A stretch of 64,000 nt of DNA from assembly GCF_000633395.1 (NCBI RefSeq), contig NZ_AYMU01000004.1:1-64000 (forward strand), in the 5' to 3' direction. The notes beneath the pieces are model-generated. The model did not search any database. It was given only the letters and a program-made list of their open reading frames with translations, and had not been told where the DNA came from. Made by a program: the position numbers and the translations under genes. Positions 43,995 through 54,200 of this stretch are shown in pieces. Source of the DNA: Pseudomonas sp. PH1b (GTDB lineage Bacteria; Pseudomonadota; Gammaproteobacteria; Pseudomonadales; Pseudomonadaceae). Each line of letters opens with the position of its first letter. The stretch's first letter is position 1.

Positions 43995-44408
43995 ATGTCC
44001 CCTCGCGAGCAAGAAATCACCCGTCGGACCGAGCTCTCGGTGACCCGGGTGACCAAGGCGGTATTCCCGTCCACCACCAACCACCACAACACCCTGTTCG
44101 GCGGCACCGCCCTGGCCTGGATGGACGAAGTGTCGTTTATCGCCGCCACGCGTTTCTGCCGCCTGCCTTTGGTCACGGTGTCCACCGATCGTATCGACTT
44201 CAATCACCCGATTGCCGCCGGCTCCATTGTCGAGCTGGTGGGGCGGGTGGTGAAGGTGGGCAATACCAGCCTCAAGGTCGAGGTGGAAGTCTTTGTCGAA
44301 AGCATGAGCTGCGACGGGCGGGAGAAGGCCATCCATGGTCTGTTCAGCTTTGTCGCCATCGATGACGACAAGCGTCCGGTGCCGGTGTTGCCAGGGTTCG
44401 CGGTGTAG
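43995..44408 (+). CDS. Acyl-CoA thioesterase, hot-dog fold
   Basis: The 137-residue protein matches the YciA/BFIT-type thioesterases: NHHNTLFGGTALAWMDEVSF carries the catalytic Asp/Asn region, followed by VTVSTDRIDFNHPI and IVELVGRVVKVGNTSL. It hydrolyses acyl-CoA; chain-length preference cannot be read. The ATG at 43995 starts the family sequence. Translation of the upstream frame overlaps rplS and is rejected. Confidence 0.9.
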   Translation: MSPREQEITRRTELSVTRVTKAVFPSTTNHHNTLFGGTALAWMDEVSFIAATRFCRLPLVTVSTDRIDFNHPIAAGSIVELVGRVVKVGNTSLKVEVEVFVESMSCDGREKAIHGLFSFVAIDDDKRPVPVLPGFAV

Positions 44409-44466
44409 GAGTCGGCTGGCCGGCGAGGGCGCTTTCGGGCCTCTTCGCTGGCAAGTCAGCTCCTAC
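44404..44466. repeat. Imperfect REP palindrome
   Basis: Arms GTAGGAGTCGGCTGGCCGGCGA (from 44404) and a mismatched CGCTGGCAAGTCAGCTCCTAC (to 44466) resemble the REP near 16557 but are decayed. It lies between the convergent thioesterase and antiporter genes and overlaps the thioesterase stop codon. Confidence 0.75.
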
Positions 44467-44475
44467 AAGGGGGGG

Positions 44476-46278
44476 TTAGAGGGGCTCGGGCAGGACCAGG
44501 GCCAGCAGGGTCCAGCCCGCCGCGGGCTTGAGGCTGCTTTCCGGGGTGACCACATGCACCCAGCCGCTGCTGTCACGGGCGAACAGCAAGGTGGCGCGTT
44601 CGCCATGCAGGGCCTGGTAGTCGTCCCAGCCGAAGCCTTCGGTGAGGTGGGTGCTGTACAGTTCGGCGCCTTGGCCCAGCAGGCTGGCCAGCTTGGTGTA
44701 GGTCAGGGCCTCGCTGCCCAGCAACTGGCCGCGGTGTTCATGGCTGGCGCGGTGCTTGTCGGTGCGCCGGCTTTCCTGGCTGTTGGCCAGGGCGAACAGG
44801 CGCTGGTGGCCGAAGTCGTGGCGAAAGCGCATGGCGGCCAGGGTGTTCAATTCGCCTGAGGGCGAAAGCGCGAGCAGGTGGCCCAGGCCCACCAGGTCCA
44901 GATGGGCGTCAGCGTGCTGCGAGGCCGGATTGCCGAAATAGATGGGCAGGCCTTCCATGCGCGCGGCGCGAATGTTTTCCCAGCTCGAATCGGTCAACAG
45001 CACCCGGCTGCCCAGCTGTTGCAAGGCCTTGCCGATGGTCCGCGCCGGGCCGTTGGCACCGACGATCAGGAAACCGCTGGGGGCCGGCTCGGCGACTTTC
45101 AGCAGGCGCGCCAAGGGCCGCGCCGTGGCGCTTTGCAGAACCACGGTGCCGATGATCACGGCAAAGGTCAGGGGCACCAGCAGCAATGCCCCCTCATGGC
45201 CGGCTTCATCCAGGCGGATGGCGAAGATCGCCGACACCGCGGCCGCGACGATACCCCTCGGCGCGATCCAGGCCAGCAAGGCGCGCTCGCGCCAGTTGAG
45301 GCTCGACCCGGCGGTGGACAGCAGCACGTTCAGTGGCCGGGCGATGAACTGGATCACCAGCAGCAGGATCAGCACCAGCGGGCCCAGGGCGATCAGCGCC
45401 TTGAGGTCCAGGCGCGCCGCCAGGAGGATGAACAGTCCGGAAATCAGCAGCACGCTGAGGTTTTCCTTGAAGTGCAGGATGTGTCGTACATCCACGCCCT
45501 TCATGTTGGCCATCCACATGCCCATCAGGGTCACCGCCAGCAGCCCGGATTCGTGCATCACCTGGTTGGAGGCGATGAAGATGCCCAGCACCGCGGCCAG
45601 GGTTGCCAGGTTGTGCAGGTATTCCGGCAGCCACTGGCGGCGCATGATGCTGCCCAGCACCCAGCCTCCGGCAATGCCGAACAGGCTGCCGCAGAGAATC
45701 ACCCCGCCGAAGGTCAGCAGGCTGTGGCTCAGGCCTTCGCCGGCGGCGCTGGCGATGATGAAGCTGTACACCACCACCGCCAGCAGGGCGCCGATGGGGT
45801 CGATGACGATGCCTTCCCAGCGCAGGATATTGGCGATCGAGGCCTTGGGCCGTACCACCCGCAGCATGGGCACGATCACCGTCGGTCCGGTGACCAGGGT
45901 CAGGGTGCCGAACAGCAGCGCCAGCATCCAGTCGAACCCCAGCAGCCAGTGGGTCGCCAGGGTGATCACCGCCCAGGTGGAGAGGGCGCCGACGGTCACC
46001 AGGCGGTGCACCACGCTGCCGATCTCGCGCCATTCCGAGAGGTGCAGGGTCAGGCTGCCCTCGAACAGGATCAGCGCCACGGCCAGGGACACCAGGGGCA
46101 TCAGCAGCGGGCCGAACATTTCCTGGGGGTCGAGCCAGCCCAGTATGGGCCCGGCAAGAATGCCGCTCAGCAGCAGGAACAGAATGGCCGGCAGCTTCAA
46201 TCGCCAGGCCAGCCACTGGCAGCCCAGCGCTGCCGCGCCAATGCCGCCGAAAGCCAGCAGAATCTGTTGTTCGCTCAT
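44476..46278 (-). CDS. CPA1-type sodium/proton antiporter with TrkA-N-like tail
   Basis: The 600-residue protein has about 12 membrane segments (residues 1-390) with the CPA1 features LPAILFLLLSGILAGP, the ion-binding region GIVIDPIGALLAVVVY and LLAWIAPRGIVAAAVS. The C-terminal cytoplasmic half begins with a nucleotide-binding Rossmann segment FLIVGANGPARTIGKALQQLG, like TrkA-N domains that regulate cation transporters. It should exchange sodium or potassium for protons. The ATG at 46278 is preferred over TTG 46281, with AGGG 7 bases upstream. It is divergent from xerD. Confidence 0.9.
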   Translation of the reverse strand: MSEQQILLAFGGIGAAALGCQWLAWRLKLPAILFLLLSGILAGPILGWLDPQEMFGPLLMPLVSLAVALILFEGSLTLHLSEWREIGSVVHRLVTVGALSTWAVITLATHWLLGFDWMLALLFGTLTLVTGPTVIVPMLRVVRPKASIANILRWEGIVIDPIGALLAVVVYSFIIASAAGEGLSHSLLTFGGVILCGSLFGIAGGWVLGSIMRRQWLPEYLHNLATLAAVLGIFIASNQVMHESGLLAVTLMGMWMANMKGVDVRHILHFKENLSVLLISGLFILLAARLDLKALIALGPLVLILLLVIQFIARPLNVLLSTAGSSLNWRERALLAWIAPRGIVAAAVSAIFAIRLDEAGHEGALLLVPLTFAVIIGTVVLQSATARPLARLLKVAEPAPSGFLIVGANGPARTIGKALQQLGSRVLLTDSSWENIRAARMEGLPIYFGNPASQHADAHLDLVGLGHLLALSPSGELNTLAAMRFRHDFGHQRLFALANSQESRRTDKHRASHEHRGQLLGSEALTYTKLASLLGQGAELYSTHLTEGFGWDDYQALHGERATLLFARDSSGWVHVVTPESSLKPAAGWTLLALVLPEPL

Positions 46279-46385
46279 CAATGCACCCTGTTCCTGAAAA
46301 TGGCTGGCTATGAAAGACTAGCGACCCTCCGCGCAGTTCACTATTTTTTTGCGCGCGGCCCCTGGGTCGCGTCTTTCGAGTCTTT

Positions 46386-47282
46386 ATGCCTGCCATCGAC
46401 CATCCCCTGATCGACCGTTTCCTCGACGCCCTGTGGTTGGAGAAAGGCCTGTCCGACAATACCCGCGATGCCTACCGCAGCGACCTGGCGCTGTTCAATG
46501 GCTGGCTGCAGGAGCAAGGGCTGGAGCTGCCTCGGGCCGGGCGCGAGCTGATTCTCGATCACCTGGCCTGGCGTGTGGAGCAGGCCTACAAGCCTCGCTC
46601 GACGGCGCGGTTTCTCTCGGGCGTGCGTGGTTTCTATCGCTATTTGCTGCGAGAAAAGCTGATCGAAATCGATCCCACCCTGCAGATCGACATGCCACAG
46701 CTGGGGCGTCCGCTGCCCAAGTCACTGTCGGAAGCGGATGTGGACGCGCTGCTGGCCGCACCGGACTTGAGCGAGGCCATCGGCCAGCGCGACCGGGCCA
46801 TGCTCGAAGTGCTGTATGCCTGTGGCCTGCGGGTTACCGAACTGATCAGCCTGACCCTTGAACAGGTCAACCTGCGCCAGGGTGTATTGCGGGTCATGGG
46901 CAAGGGCAGCAAGGAGCGCCTGGTGCCCATGGGCGAGGAGGCGATTGTCTGGGTCGAGCGCTACATGCGCGATGCCCGGGCCGAGCTGCTGGGCGGGCGC
47001 CCCAGCGACGTGCTGTTCCCCAGCCTGCGGGGCGAGCAGATGACCCGGCAGACCTTCTGGCATCGGATCAAGCACCAGGCCAAGGTGGCGGGGATCGGCA
47101 AGGCGCTGTCGCCCCATACCCTGCGCCATGCCTTCGCCACCCACCTGCTCAACCACGGCGCCGACCTGCGAGTGGTGCAGATGCTGCTGGGCCACAGCGA
47201 CCTGTCCACCACCCAGATCTATACCCATGTGGCCCGTGCCCGTTTGCAAGATCTGCACGCCAAGCACCATCCGCGGGGTTGA
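46386..47282 (+). CDS. xerD: Site-specific tyrosine recombinase XerD
   Basis: XerD works with XerC and FtsK at dif to resolve chromosome dimers. The 298-residue protein has the core-binding domain (LIDRFLDALWLEKGLSDNT) and the catalytic residues: Arg in YACGLRVTEL, Lys in GKGSKERLVP, HxxR in SPHTLRHAFATH, His in LLGHSDLST and Tyr in TQIYTHVAR. It precedes dsbC, the usual order xerD-dsbC-hom-thrC. It is unrelated in sequence detail to the element's integrase at the left edge. Confidence 0.96.
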   Translation: MPAIDHPLIDRFLDALWLEKGLSDNTRDAYRSDLALFNGWLQEQGLELPRAGRELILDHLAWRVEQAYKPRSTARFLSGVRGFYRYLLREKLIEIDPTLQIDMPQLGRPLPKSLSEADVDALLAAPDLSEAIGQRDRAMLEVLYACGLRVTELISLTLEQVNLRQGVLRVMGKGSKERLVPMGEEAIVWVERYMRDARAELLGGRPSDVLFPSLRGEQMTRQTFWHRIKHQAKVAGIGKALSPHTLRHAFATHLLNHGADLRVVQMLLGHSDLSTTQIYTHVARARLQDLHAKHHPRG

Positions 47283-47431
47283 TTTGCCTTCCGGGCCGCG
47301 CTTTGCGTCGCCCGTAGTCGGTGCCGGCAAACAGATGTGATAGGCTTTGCCGGTTTGCAAAACGGCTGTTTGCGAGCGGTTGCCATGGTGATCGCCGCGA
47401 GTGGCCCATTTGCCCGCCTTCAGGAGTTCCC

Positions 47432-48163
47432 ATGCGCTTGACCCAGATTTTTGCCGCCGCCTCCCTGGCGCTGCTCAGCACCTTCGCCATGGCCGATGAC
47501 AGTGCCGAGAAAGCCATCCGCAAGAGCCTCGAGACCCTGCAGCTCGAAACGCCGGTGGAAAGCATTACCGCCAGCCCCATGGGCGGCCTGTACGAAGTCA
47601 AGCTCAAGGGCAGCCGGGTGCTGTACGCCAGCGCCGACGGCCAGTTCGTGGTCCAGGGCTATCTGTTCCAGCTCAAGGACGGCAAGCCGGTCAACCTGAC
47701 CGAAAAAACCGAGCGCCTGGGCATTTCCAAGTTGATCAATGGCATTCCGGTCGCGGAAACTGTGGTCTATCCGGCCATTGGCGAGACCAAGACCCACATC
47801 ACCGTGTTCACCGACACCACCTGCCCGTACTGCCACAAGCTGCACGCTGAAGTGCCCGAGCTGAACAAGATGGGCGTTGAAGTGCGTTATGTGGCCTTCC
47901 CGCGTCAGGGCCTGGGTTCCCCGGGTGATGAACAGCTGCAGGCGGTCTGGTGCTCGGCGGACAAGAAAGCCGCCATGGACAAGATGGTCGACGGCAAGGA
48001 AATCAAGGCCGCCAAGTGCGCCAACCCGGTATCCAAGCAATTCGCCCTGGGCCAGTCGATTGGTGTCAACGGCACCCCGGCCATCGTCCTCGCCGATGGG
48101 CAAGTGATTCCCGGCTATCAGCCGGCACCGCAGATCGCCAAACTGGCACTGGGTGCGAAATAA
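47432..48163 (+). CDS. dsbC: Thiol:disulfide interchange protein DsbC
   Basis: DsbC is a periplasmic dimeric disulfide isomerase. The 243-residue protein has a signal peptide (MRLTQIFAAASLALLSTFAMA), an N-terminal dimerisation domain (about residues 22-80) and a thioredoxin fold with the CPYC active site in FTDTTCPYCHKLH. The cis-Pro loop is GVNGTPAIVLADG. Cysteines in VWCSADKKAAMD and AAKCANP form the second pair. AGGAG 6 bases before ATG 47432 fixes the start. Confidence 0.96.
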   Translation: MRLTQIFAAASLALLSTFAMADDSAEKAIRKSLETLQLETPVESITASPMGGLYEVKLKGSRVLYASADGQFVVQGYLFQLKDGKPVNLTEKTERLGISKLINGIPVAETVVYPAIGETKTHITVFTDTTCPYCHKLHAEVPELNKMGVEVRYVAFPRQGLGSPGDEQLQAVWCSADKKAAMDKMVDGKEIKAAKCANPVSKQFALGQSIGVNGTPAIVLADGQVIPGYQPAPQIAKLALGAK

Positions 48164-48232
48164 TCCTGCATCGTCACGCTAGCCTTTGACGATCATGGCT
48201 CGCCGGTGAAAGCGGGCGGGCCATTAATAGAG

Positions 48233-48284
48233 AGCCGCGCAGTTTGCGGCTGTATTCCACGGCCGGCCTAGAGTCGGCCGTTTT
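48233..48284 (+). promoter_or_regulatory. Two hairpins in the hom leader
   Basis: A 6-base-pair AGCCGC/GCGGCT stem (48233-48238, 48246-48251) is followed by ACGGCCG/CGGCCGT (48259-48265, 48275-48281) with TTTT. They may be a dsbC terminator or a leader structure of hom; no threonine-rich leader peptide is seen. Confidence 0.45.
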
Positions 48285-48298
48285 ATGGGGAGTTCAGA

Positions 48299-49603
48299 GT
48301 GAATCCGGTCAAAGTAGGCATCTGTGGGCTGGGTACTGTCGGTGGCGGTACCCTAAACGTACTTCAGCGCAACGCCGAGGAGATTGCCCGCCGTGCCGGG
48401 CGTGGAATCGAAGTAGCGCAGATTGCTACCCGTACGCCAAAGCCGCAGTTCCAAACGACCGGTATTGCGATTACCAACGATGTCTTCGCCGTGGCCACCA
48501 ATCCCGAGATCGATATCGTCATCGAGCTGGTGGGTGGCTACACCGTGGCCCGTGACCTGGTGCTCAAGGCCATCGAGAACGGCAAGCACGTGGTTACCGC
48601 GAACAAGGCGCTGATCGCTGTGCACGGTAACGAGATTTTCGCCAAGGCCCAGGAGAAGGGCGTGATCGTCGCTTTCGAAGCGGCCGTGGCCGGTGGCATT
48701 CCGGTGATCAAGGCGATCCGCGAAGGCCTGTCGGCCAACCGCATCAACTGGCTGGCGGGGATCATCAACGGCACCGGCAACTTCATCCTCTCGGAAATGC
48801 GCGAGAAGGGCCGCACCTTCGAAGACGTGCTGGCCGAGGCCCAGGCCCTGGGTTATGCCGAGGCCGATCCGACCTTCGACGTCGAAGGCATCGATGCTGC
48901 CCACAAGCTGACCATCCTGGCGTCCATCGCTTTTGGCATCCCGCTGCAGTTCGACAAGGCCTACACCGAAGGCATCACCAAGCTGACCACCGCCGATGTG
49001 AACTACGCCGAGGCCCTGGGCTACCGCATCAAGCACCTGGGTGTGGCGCGCCGCACCGAGGCCGGCATCGAGCTGCGGGTGCACCCGACGCTGATCCCTG
49101 CCGATCGCCTGATCGCCAACGTCAACGGCGTGATGAACGCGGTGATGGTCAATGGTGATGCTGCCGGTTCGACCCTGTTCTACGGCGCTGGCGCCGGCAT
49201 GGAACCGACCGCTTCCTCGGTGGTGGCCGACCTGGTGGACGTGGTCCGCGCCATGACCAGCGACCCGGAAAACCGCGTGCCGCACCTGGCCTTCCAGCCC
49301 GACTCGCTGTCGGATCATCCGATCCTGCCGATCGAATCCTGCGAAAGTGCCTATTACCTGCGGATCCAGGCCAAGGATCACCCAGGCGTACTGGCCCAGG
49401 TGGCGAGCATCCTTTCCGAGCGTGGCATCAACATCGAGTCGATCATGCAGAAGGAAGTGGAAGAGCAGGACGGCTTGGTGCCGATGATCCTGCTGACCCA
49501 CCGCGTTCTGGAGCAGCACATCAACGATGCGATCACCGCCCTGGAAGCCCTGCAGGGCGTCGTTGGCCCAGTGATGCGTATCCGCGTCGAACATCTCAAT
49601 TGA
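48299..49603 (+). CDS. hom: Homoserine dehydrogenase
   Basis: Hom reduces aspartate semialdehyde to homoserine, the branch to threonine and methionine. The 434-residue protein starts with GTG and has the NAD(P)-binding VKVGICGLGTVGGGTLNVL, catalytic region FEAAVAGGIPVIKAIREGL with GIINGTGNFIL, and a C-terminal ACT domain (about residues 353-434, SAYYLRIQAKDHPGVLAQVAS) for threonine feedback. It is monofunctional, without aspartate kinase. thrC follows after a repeat-rich gap. Confidence 0.97.
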   Translation: MNPVKVGICGLGTVGGGTLNVLQRNAEEIARRAGRGIEVAQIATRTPKPQFQTTGIAITNDVFAVATNPEIDIVIELVGGYTVARDLVLKAIENGKHVVTANKALIAVHGNEIFAKAQEKGVIVAFEAAVAGGIPVIKAIREGLSANRINWLAGIINGTGNFILSEMREKGRTFEDVLAEAQALGYAEADPTFDVEGIDAAHKLTILASIAFGIPLQFDKAYTEGITKLTTADVNYAEALGYRIKHLGVARRTEAGIELRVHPTLIPADRLIANVNGVMNAVMVNGDAAGSTLFYGAGAGMEPTASSVVADLVDVVRAMTSDPENRVPHLAFQPDSLSDHPILPIESCESAYYLRIQAKDHPGVLAQVASILSERGINIESIMQKEVEEQDGLVPMILLTHRVLEQHINDAITALEALQGVVGPVMRIRVEHLN

Positions 49604-49604
49604 A

Positions 49605-49690
49605 GCAGCGGCAAGCTTCAAGCAACCAGCGGCAAGTCAGGAGCCGAGCGGCCCTGGCTTGCAGCTTGTAGCTGATAGCTTGCAGCTCAA
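49605..49690. repeat. Degenerate repeat cluster between hom and thrC
   Basis: The 104-base gap is built from short repeats (AGCGGCAAG, AGCTTGCAGCT, TTGTAGCTGATAGCTTGCAGC). Similar pieces occur at 6945-6975 and 3919-3946. These look like a decayed extragenic repeat family of the P. fluorescens group, different from the GTAGGAGC REPs. Confidence 0.6.
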
Positions 49691-49707
49691 ACCGAAGGTT
49701 TGCACTT

Positions 49708-51117
49708 ATGCGCTATATCAGTACCCGTGGCCAGGCACCGGCCCTGAATTTCGAAGATGTGCTGCTGGCCGGCTTGGCCAGTGATGGCGGTCTCTATGTG
49801 CCGGAGAACCTGCCGCGCTTCACCCAGGAAGAGATCGCCTCCTGGGCCGGCCTGCCGTATCACGAGCTGGCGTTCCGGGTGATGCGCCCGTTCGTCACCG
49901 GCAGCATTGCCGACGCCGACTTCAAGAAGATCCTCGAGGAAACCTACGGCGTCTTCGCCCACAGCGCCGTGGCGCCGCTGCGCCAGCTGAACGGCAACGA
50001 GTGGGTGCTGGAACTGTTCCACGGCCCGACCCTGGCGTTCAAGGACTTCGCCCTGCAGCTGCTGGGTCGCCTGCTTGATCATGTGCTGTCCAAGCGCGGC
50101 GAGCGCGTGGTGATCATGGGCGCCACTTCCGGTGATACCGGTTCGGCGGCCATCGAAGGCTGCAAGGCCTGCGAGCACGTCGATATCTTCATCATGCACC
50201 CGCACAACCGGGTGTCCGAGGTGCAGCGTCGGCAGATGACCACCATCTTCGGCGAGAACATCCACAACATCGCCATCGAAGGCAACTTCGACGACTGCCA
50301 GGAAATGGTCAAGGCCAGCTTCGCCGACCAGGGCTTCCTCAAAGGCACGCGCCTGGTGGCGGTGAACTCGATCAACTGGGCGCGGATCATGGCCCAGATC
50401 GTCTACTACTTCCACGCGGCCCTGCAGCTGGGCGGCCCGGCGCGCTCCATCGCGTTCTCGGTGCCCACCGGCAATTTCGGCGACATCTTCGCCGGTTACC
50501 TGGCGCGCAACATGGGCCTGCCCATCAGCCAGCTGATCGTCGCCACCAACCGCAACGACATCCTGCACCGCTTCATGAGCGGCAACCAGTACGTCAAGGA
50601 AACCCTGCACGCGACCCTGTCGCCATCGATGGACATCATGGTCTCGTCGAACTTCGAGCGCCTGCTGTTCGACCTGCACGGACGCAATGGCGCGGCCCTG
50701 GCCGGGCTGATGGAGAGTTTCAAGCAGGGCGGCGGCTTCAGCGTCGAGGAAGATCGCTGGACCGAAGCGCGCAAGCTGTTCGACTCCCTGGCGGTGAATG
50801 ACGAAGAGACCTGCGAGACCATTGCCGAGGTCTTCGCCCAGACCGGTGAAGTGCTGGATCCGCACACCGCGATAGGGGTCAAGGCCGCTCGCGAGTGCCG
50901 CCGCAGCCTGGATACACCGATGGTGATCCTGGGCACCGCGCACCCGGTGAAGTTCCCGGAAGCGGTGGAAAAGGCCGGTGTCGGCAAGGCCCTGGAGCTG
51001 CCGGCCCACCTGACCGACCTGTTTCAGCGTGAAGAGCGCTGCACAGTCCTGGCCAACGACCTGAAAGCAGTGCAGGCTTTTGTCAGCCAGCACGGCAACC
51101 GTGGCAAGCCGCTCTGA
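49708..51117 (+). CDS. thrC: Threonine synthase
   Basis: ThrC converts O-phosphohomoserine to threonine with pyridoxal phosphate. The 469-residue protein is the long (type 1) form, starting MRYISTRGQAPALNFEDVLL. The PLP-lysine lies in GPTLAFKDFALQ and phosphate-binding loops in GATSGDTGSAAIEG and FSVPTGNFGDIFAGY. A strong terminator follows. Confidence 0.97.
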   Translation: MRYISTRGQAPALNFEDVLLAGLASDGGLYVPENLPRFTQEEIASWAGLPYHELAFRVMRPFVTGSIADADFKKILEETYGVFAHSAVAPLRQLNGNEWVLELFHGPTLAFKDFALQLLGRLLDHVLSKRGERVVIMGATSGDTGSAAIEGCKACEHVDIFIMHPHNRVSEVQRRQMTTIFGENIHNIAIEGNFDDCQEMVKASFADQGFLKGTRLVAVNSINWARIMAQIVYYFHAALQLGGPARSIAFSVPTGNFGDIFAGYLARNMGLPISQLIVATNRNDILHRFMSGNQYVKETLHATLSPSMDIMVSSNFERLLFDLHGRNGAALAGLMESFKQGGGFSVEEDRWTEARKLFDSLAVNDEETCETIAEVFAQTGEVLDPHTAIGVKAARECRRSLDTPMVILGTAHPVKFPEAVEKAGVGKALELPAHLTDLFQREERCTVLANDLKAVQAFVSQHGNRGKPL

Positions 51118-51139
51118 TAGATTGGCCTTGTCGACCACT

Positions 51140-51168
51140 AAGCCCGTCTTCTGACGGGCTTTGTTTTT
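51140..51168 (+). terminator. Rho-independent terminator of thrC
   Basis: A perfect 9-base-pair stem (AAGCCCGTC at 51140-51148 with GACGGGCTT at 51153-51161), a TTCT loop and then TGTTTTTT complete an intrinsic terminator. Confidence 0.9.
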
Positions 51169-51214
51169 TCAAGCTGCTGCACGGGCGGGGCCCGTCAGGG
51201 GCAGGGAGGCCTGG

Positions 51215-54200
51215 ATGATGAATCGCCGAACTTTTCGGATGCCCAGGGGCTTGTGCCTGCTTGTCGCCTGCCTGCTGGCCTGGTCATTGCCCTGGGAGCC
51301 GGCCCTGGCCAGCGTGGCGAAGAGCCTGCCATTCAAATTGGTGCGGGCCTTTGTCGATCTGGAGCCACTGGAGTTGGCGCCAGCCCAGCGCCAGTGGCTG
51401 CAGGCCCACCCGACCCTGCGAGTGGGGATCGCGATCGACGATTACCAGCCCATCGATATCACCCGCGATCGTAACCGTTACCAGGGCATCAGCGCCGACT
51501 ACCTGAGCCTGGTGGGCGAGCGGCTGGGAGTCGGGATGGAGGTGCTGGGCTTTGCCGAGCGCGAACAGGCGGTGGAGGCGCTGCGCAACGGCACCATCGA
51601 TGTGCTGACCAGTGCCAATGGCTACGAGCGTGGCGTATCCGGGCTGCGGTTTACCAGTGACTACATGCCCGACCGTTCCGTGGTGGTGGTGCGCCGCGAC
51701 GAGCCGGATCTGGGTGATGATCTGCGGGGCAAGAAAGTGGTGCTGCTGGATGGCTACGCCAACGCCGCCCAAGTCCACGCCGCCTACCCGGACAGCCAGG
51801 TCATGCTCTCGCCGAACCTCTACAGTGGCCTGGAGGCGCTGAACCAGGGGGATACCGACGCCTTTATCGGCAACGAGGTGATTGTTCGCGCCTACAAGGC
51901 CCTGCGCCCCTACCTGGCGGTGCGGATCCGCGTTGAAAGCCGCTTGCCGCCCACCGGCTTCGCCTTCGCCACCCGGGACAGTAACCCGCAGCTGGCGCAG
52001 ATGCTGGAGCAGGCCCTGCAAAGCATCGACGAGTCCATACGCCGGGAAATCCAGGCGCGCTGGACCACCGGTCTCGGGACCAGTATTTCCAGCGAGCGGA
52101 TCGAGCTCAGCGCCCAGGAGCAGGCCTGGATTCTTCAGCACCAGCATGTGCTGGTGGCCTCCCAGCAGTACCCGCCCCACGTGTTCAAGGACAAGGAAGG
52201 GCGCTGGGTTGGCCTGAACATCGATCTGCTCAGCCGTATCTCGCTGATGACCGGGCTGCAGTTCGTGCAGAAGGAAAGCCAGTCCACCGCGCAGACCCTG
52301 GAGCTGCTGGAAAGCGGCCAGGCACAGATGACCTCGACCCTGACCGCCAGTGATGATCGGCGCCTGTTCCTGAATTTCTCCCATACCTTCGGTGGCGCTG
52401 CCTGGGTGTTCGTGGTGCGCCCGGAGGATCGGCGCTTGAGCAGCCTGAAGCAGATGGCCGGGGAAGTATTGGCGCTTCCGGCCCGGCATACCCTGGAGAG
52501 CTATATTCGTCGCAACTATCCCGATATCAGCCTGCGCAGTGTCGCCAGCTATGAGGAGGCCCGCGCCCTGGTGCGCAGTGGCCAGGCCATGGCGACCATC
52601 CAGAACGAAGTCCAGGTCCAGGCCCTGGGCCCTGCCGACGATGGCCTGCGGGTGGGGCGCAGTGTCGAGGGCACCTGGTCCGCCGACGAGTTTTCCGTGC
52701 GCAAGGACCAGCCCGAGCTGCTGAGCATCCTCAACAAGGCCCTGGAGGCCTTGCCGGTGGCGGAACTCAGCGCCATCCGCCTGAAGTGGCTGGGAGCCAC
52801 GCCGGTGCCGATGCCGGTCTGGCAACGGGTGCCGACCTGGGTGTACTGGGTCATTACCACTGCGCTGCTGTTCGGGCTGATCTCCCTGGTCTGGAACAGC
52901 CGGCTCAAGCGCCAGATCCAGCAGCGAGTGCAGGCCGAACAACGGCTCAGCGATCAACTGGTGTTCAAGCGTGCCTTGCTCGATGGCATTCCCAACCCGA
53001 TCTTTGTCCGGGACCTGGAAGGGCGGCTGATTACCTGCAACAGGAGTTATGAGCAACAGCTGGGGACCCGTCTGGACCTGATCCAGGGGCGTCGGCTGAC
53101 GGAGCTGGACCTGCTGCCGCCGGCAACCGCCCGCCAGTTGCACGGCGAGATCATGCAGTTGCTGGAGTCCGAAGAGTCGGTGTTCAACGACCGGCAGGTG
53201 GAGTCCCGGGACGGGCCGATCGATGTCTATCAATGGACGGTGCCGTTCTACAGTGCCCAGGGGCAGTTGCAGGGCCTGCTGGGGGGCTGGATCGACATCA
53301 CCGAGCGCAAGCGCCTGGAGAACCAGTTGGTGGATGCGCGCCAGGCCGCCGACCAGGCCAATGCTGCGAAAAGTGCGTTTCTGTCCACCATGAGCCACGA
53401 GATCCGCACTCCCATGACGGCCATCATCGGCCTGCTGGAATTGGAGAAGGAGCAGGCCAGGGTGCGTGGCGTACCTTTCTCCGAGGCCTTGCGGGTGGCT
53501 TATCAGTCTGCCCAGGAGTTGATCAGCCTGATGGGCGACAGCCTCGACCTGGCCAAGATCGAGGCCGGCTACATGCAGCTGGCGCCGCAAGTCACCGCGC
53601 TCAAGCCGTTTTTCGACAGCATCCGGCAGTTGTTCGAGGTGACGGCGCGCAACCAGGGGGTGCGTTTGCTGCTGGTCTTCAATGAAGAAGCCCGGGGCCG
53701 CTATCTGTTCGATCCATTGCGCCTGCGCCAGGTCCTGCACAATCTGGTGAGCAACGCCCTGAAGTTCACCGCCGAAGGTGAAGTACGGCTGATGGTCGAG
53801 CGCCACCCCGACGCTTCCGGTGTCGAGTGCCTGCGTATCAGTGTTGCCGATACCGGTCCGGGTATCAGTGCCGAGCAGCAGGCCAGGCTGTTCACCCCCT
53901 TTGCCCAGGCTGATGCCACGACCTCCCTGGCCTATGGCGGTACCGGGCTGGGCTTGAGTATCTGTCGGCAACTGGTGGAACTGATGGGCGGGCGGATTCA
54001 CCTGGCCAGCGAGCCCGGGGCTGGCACCCTGGTGACCATCGAGCTGTATCTGGAGCGCCTCAGTGATGATCTGGAGCGGTCGCAGGAGGTGCCTGCCGAG
54101 CGTCCGCCCAGTCGCAGCATCGAGGTGCTGGTGGTGGACGACTTGAGCGCCAATCGCATGGTCCTGAGCCAGCAGCTGATGTTCCTCGGGCACCGGGTGG

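Noticed and set aside
46386..47282. Second tyrosine recombinase as part of another mobile element
   Set aside because: Its motifs, length and position before dsbC identify it as chromosomal XerD.
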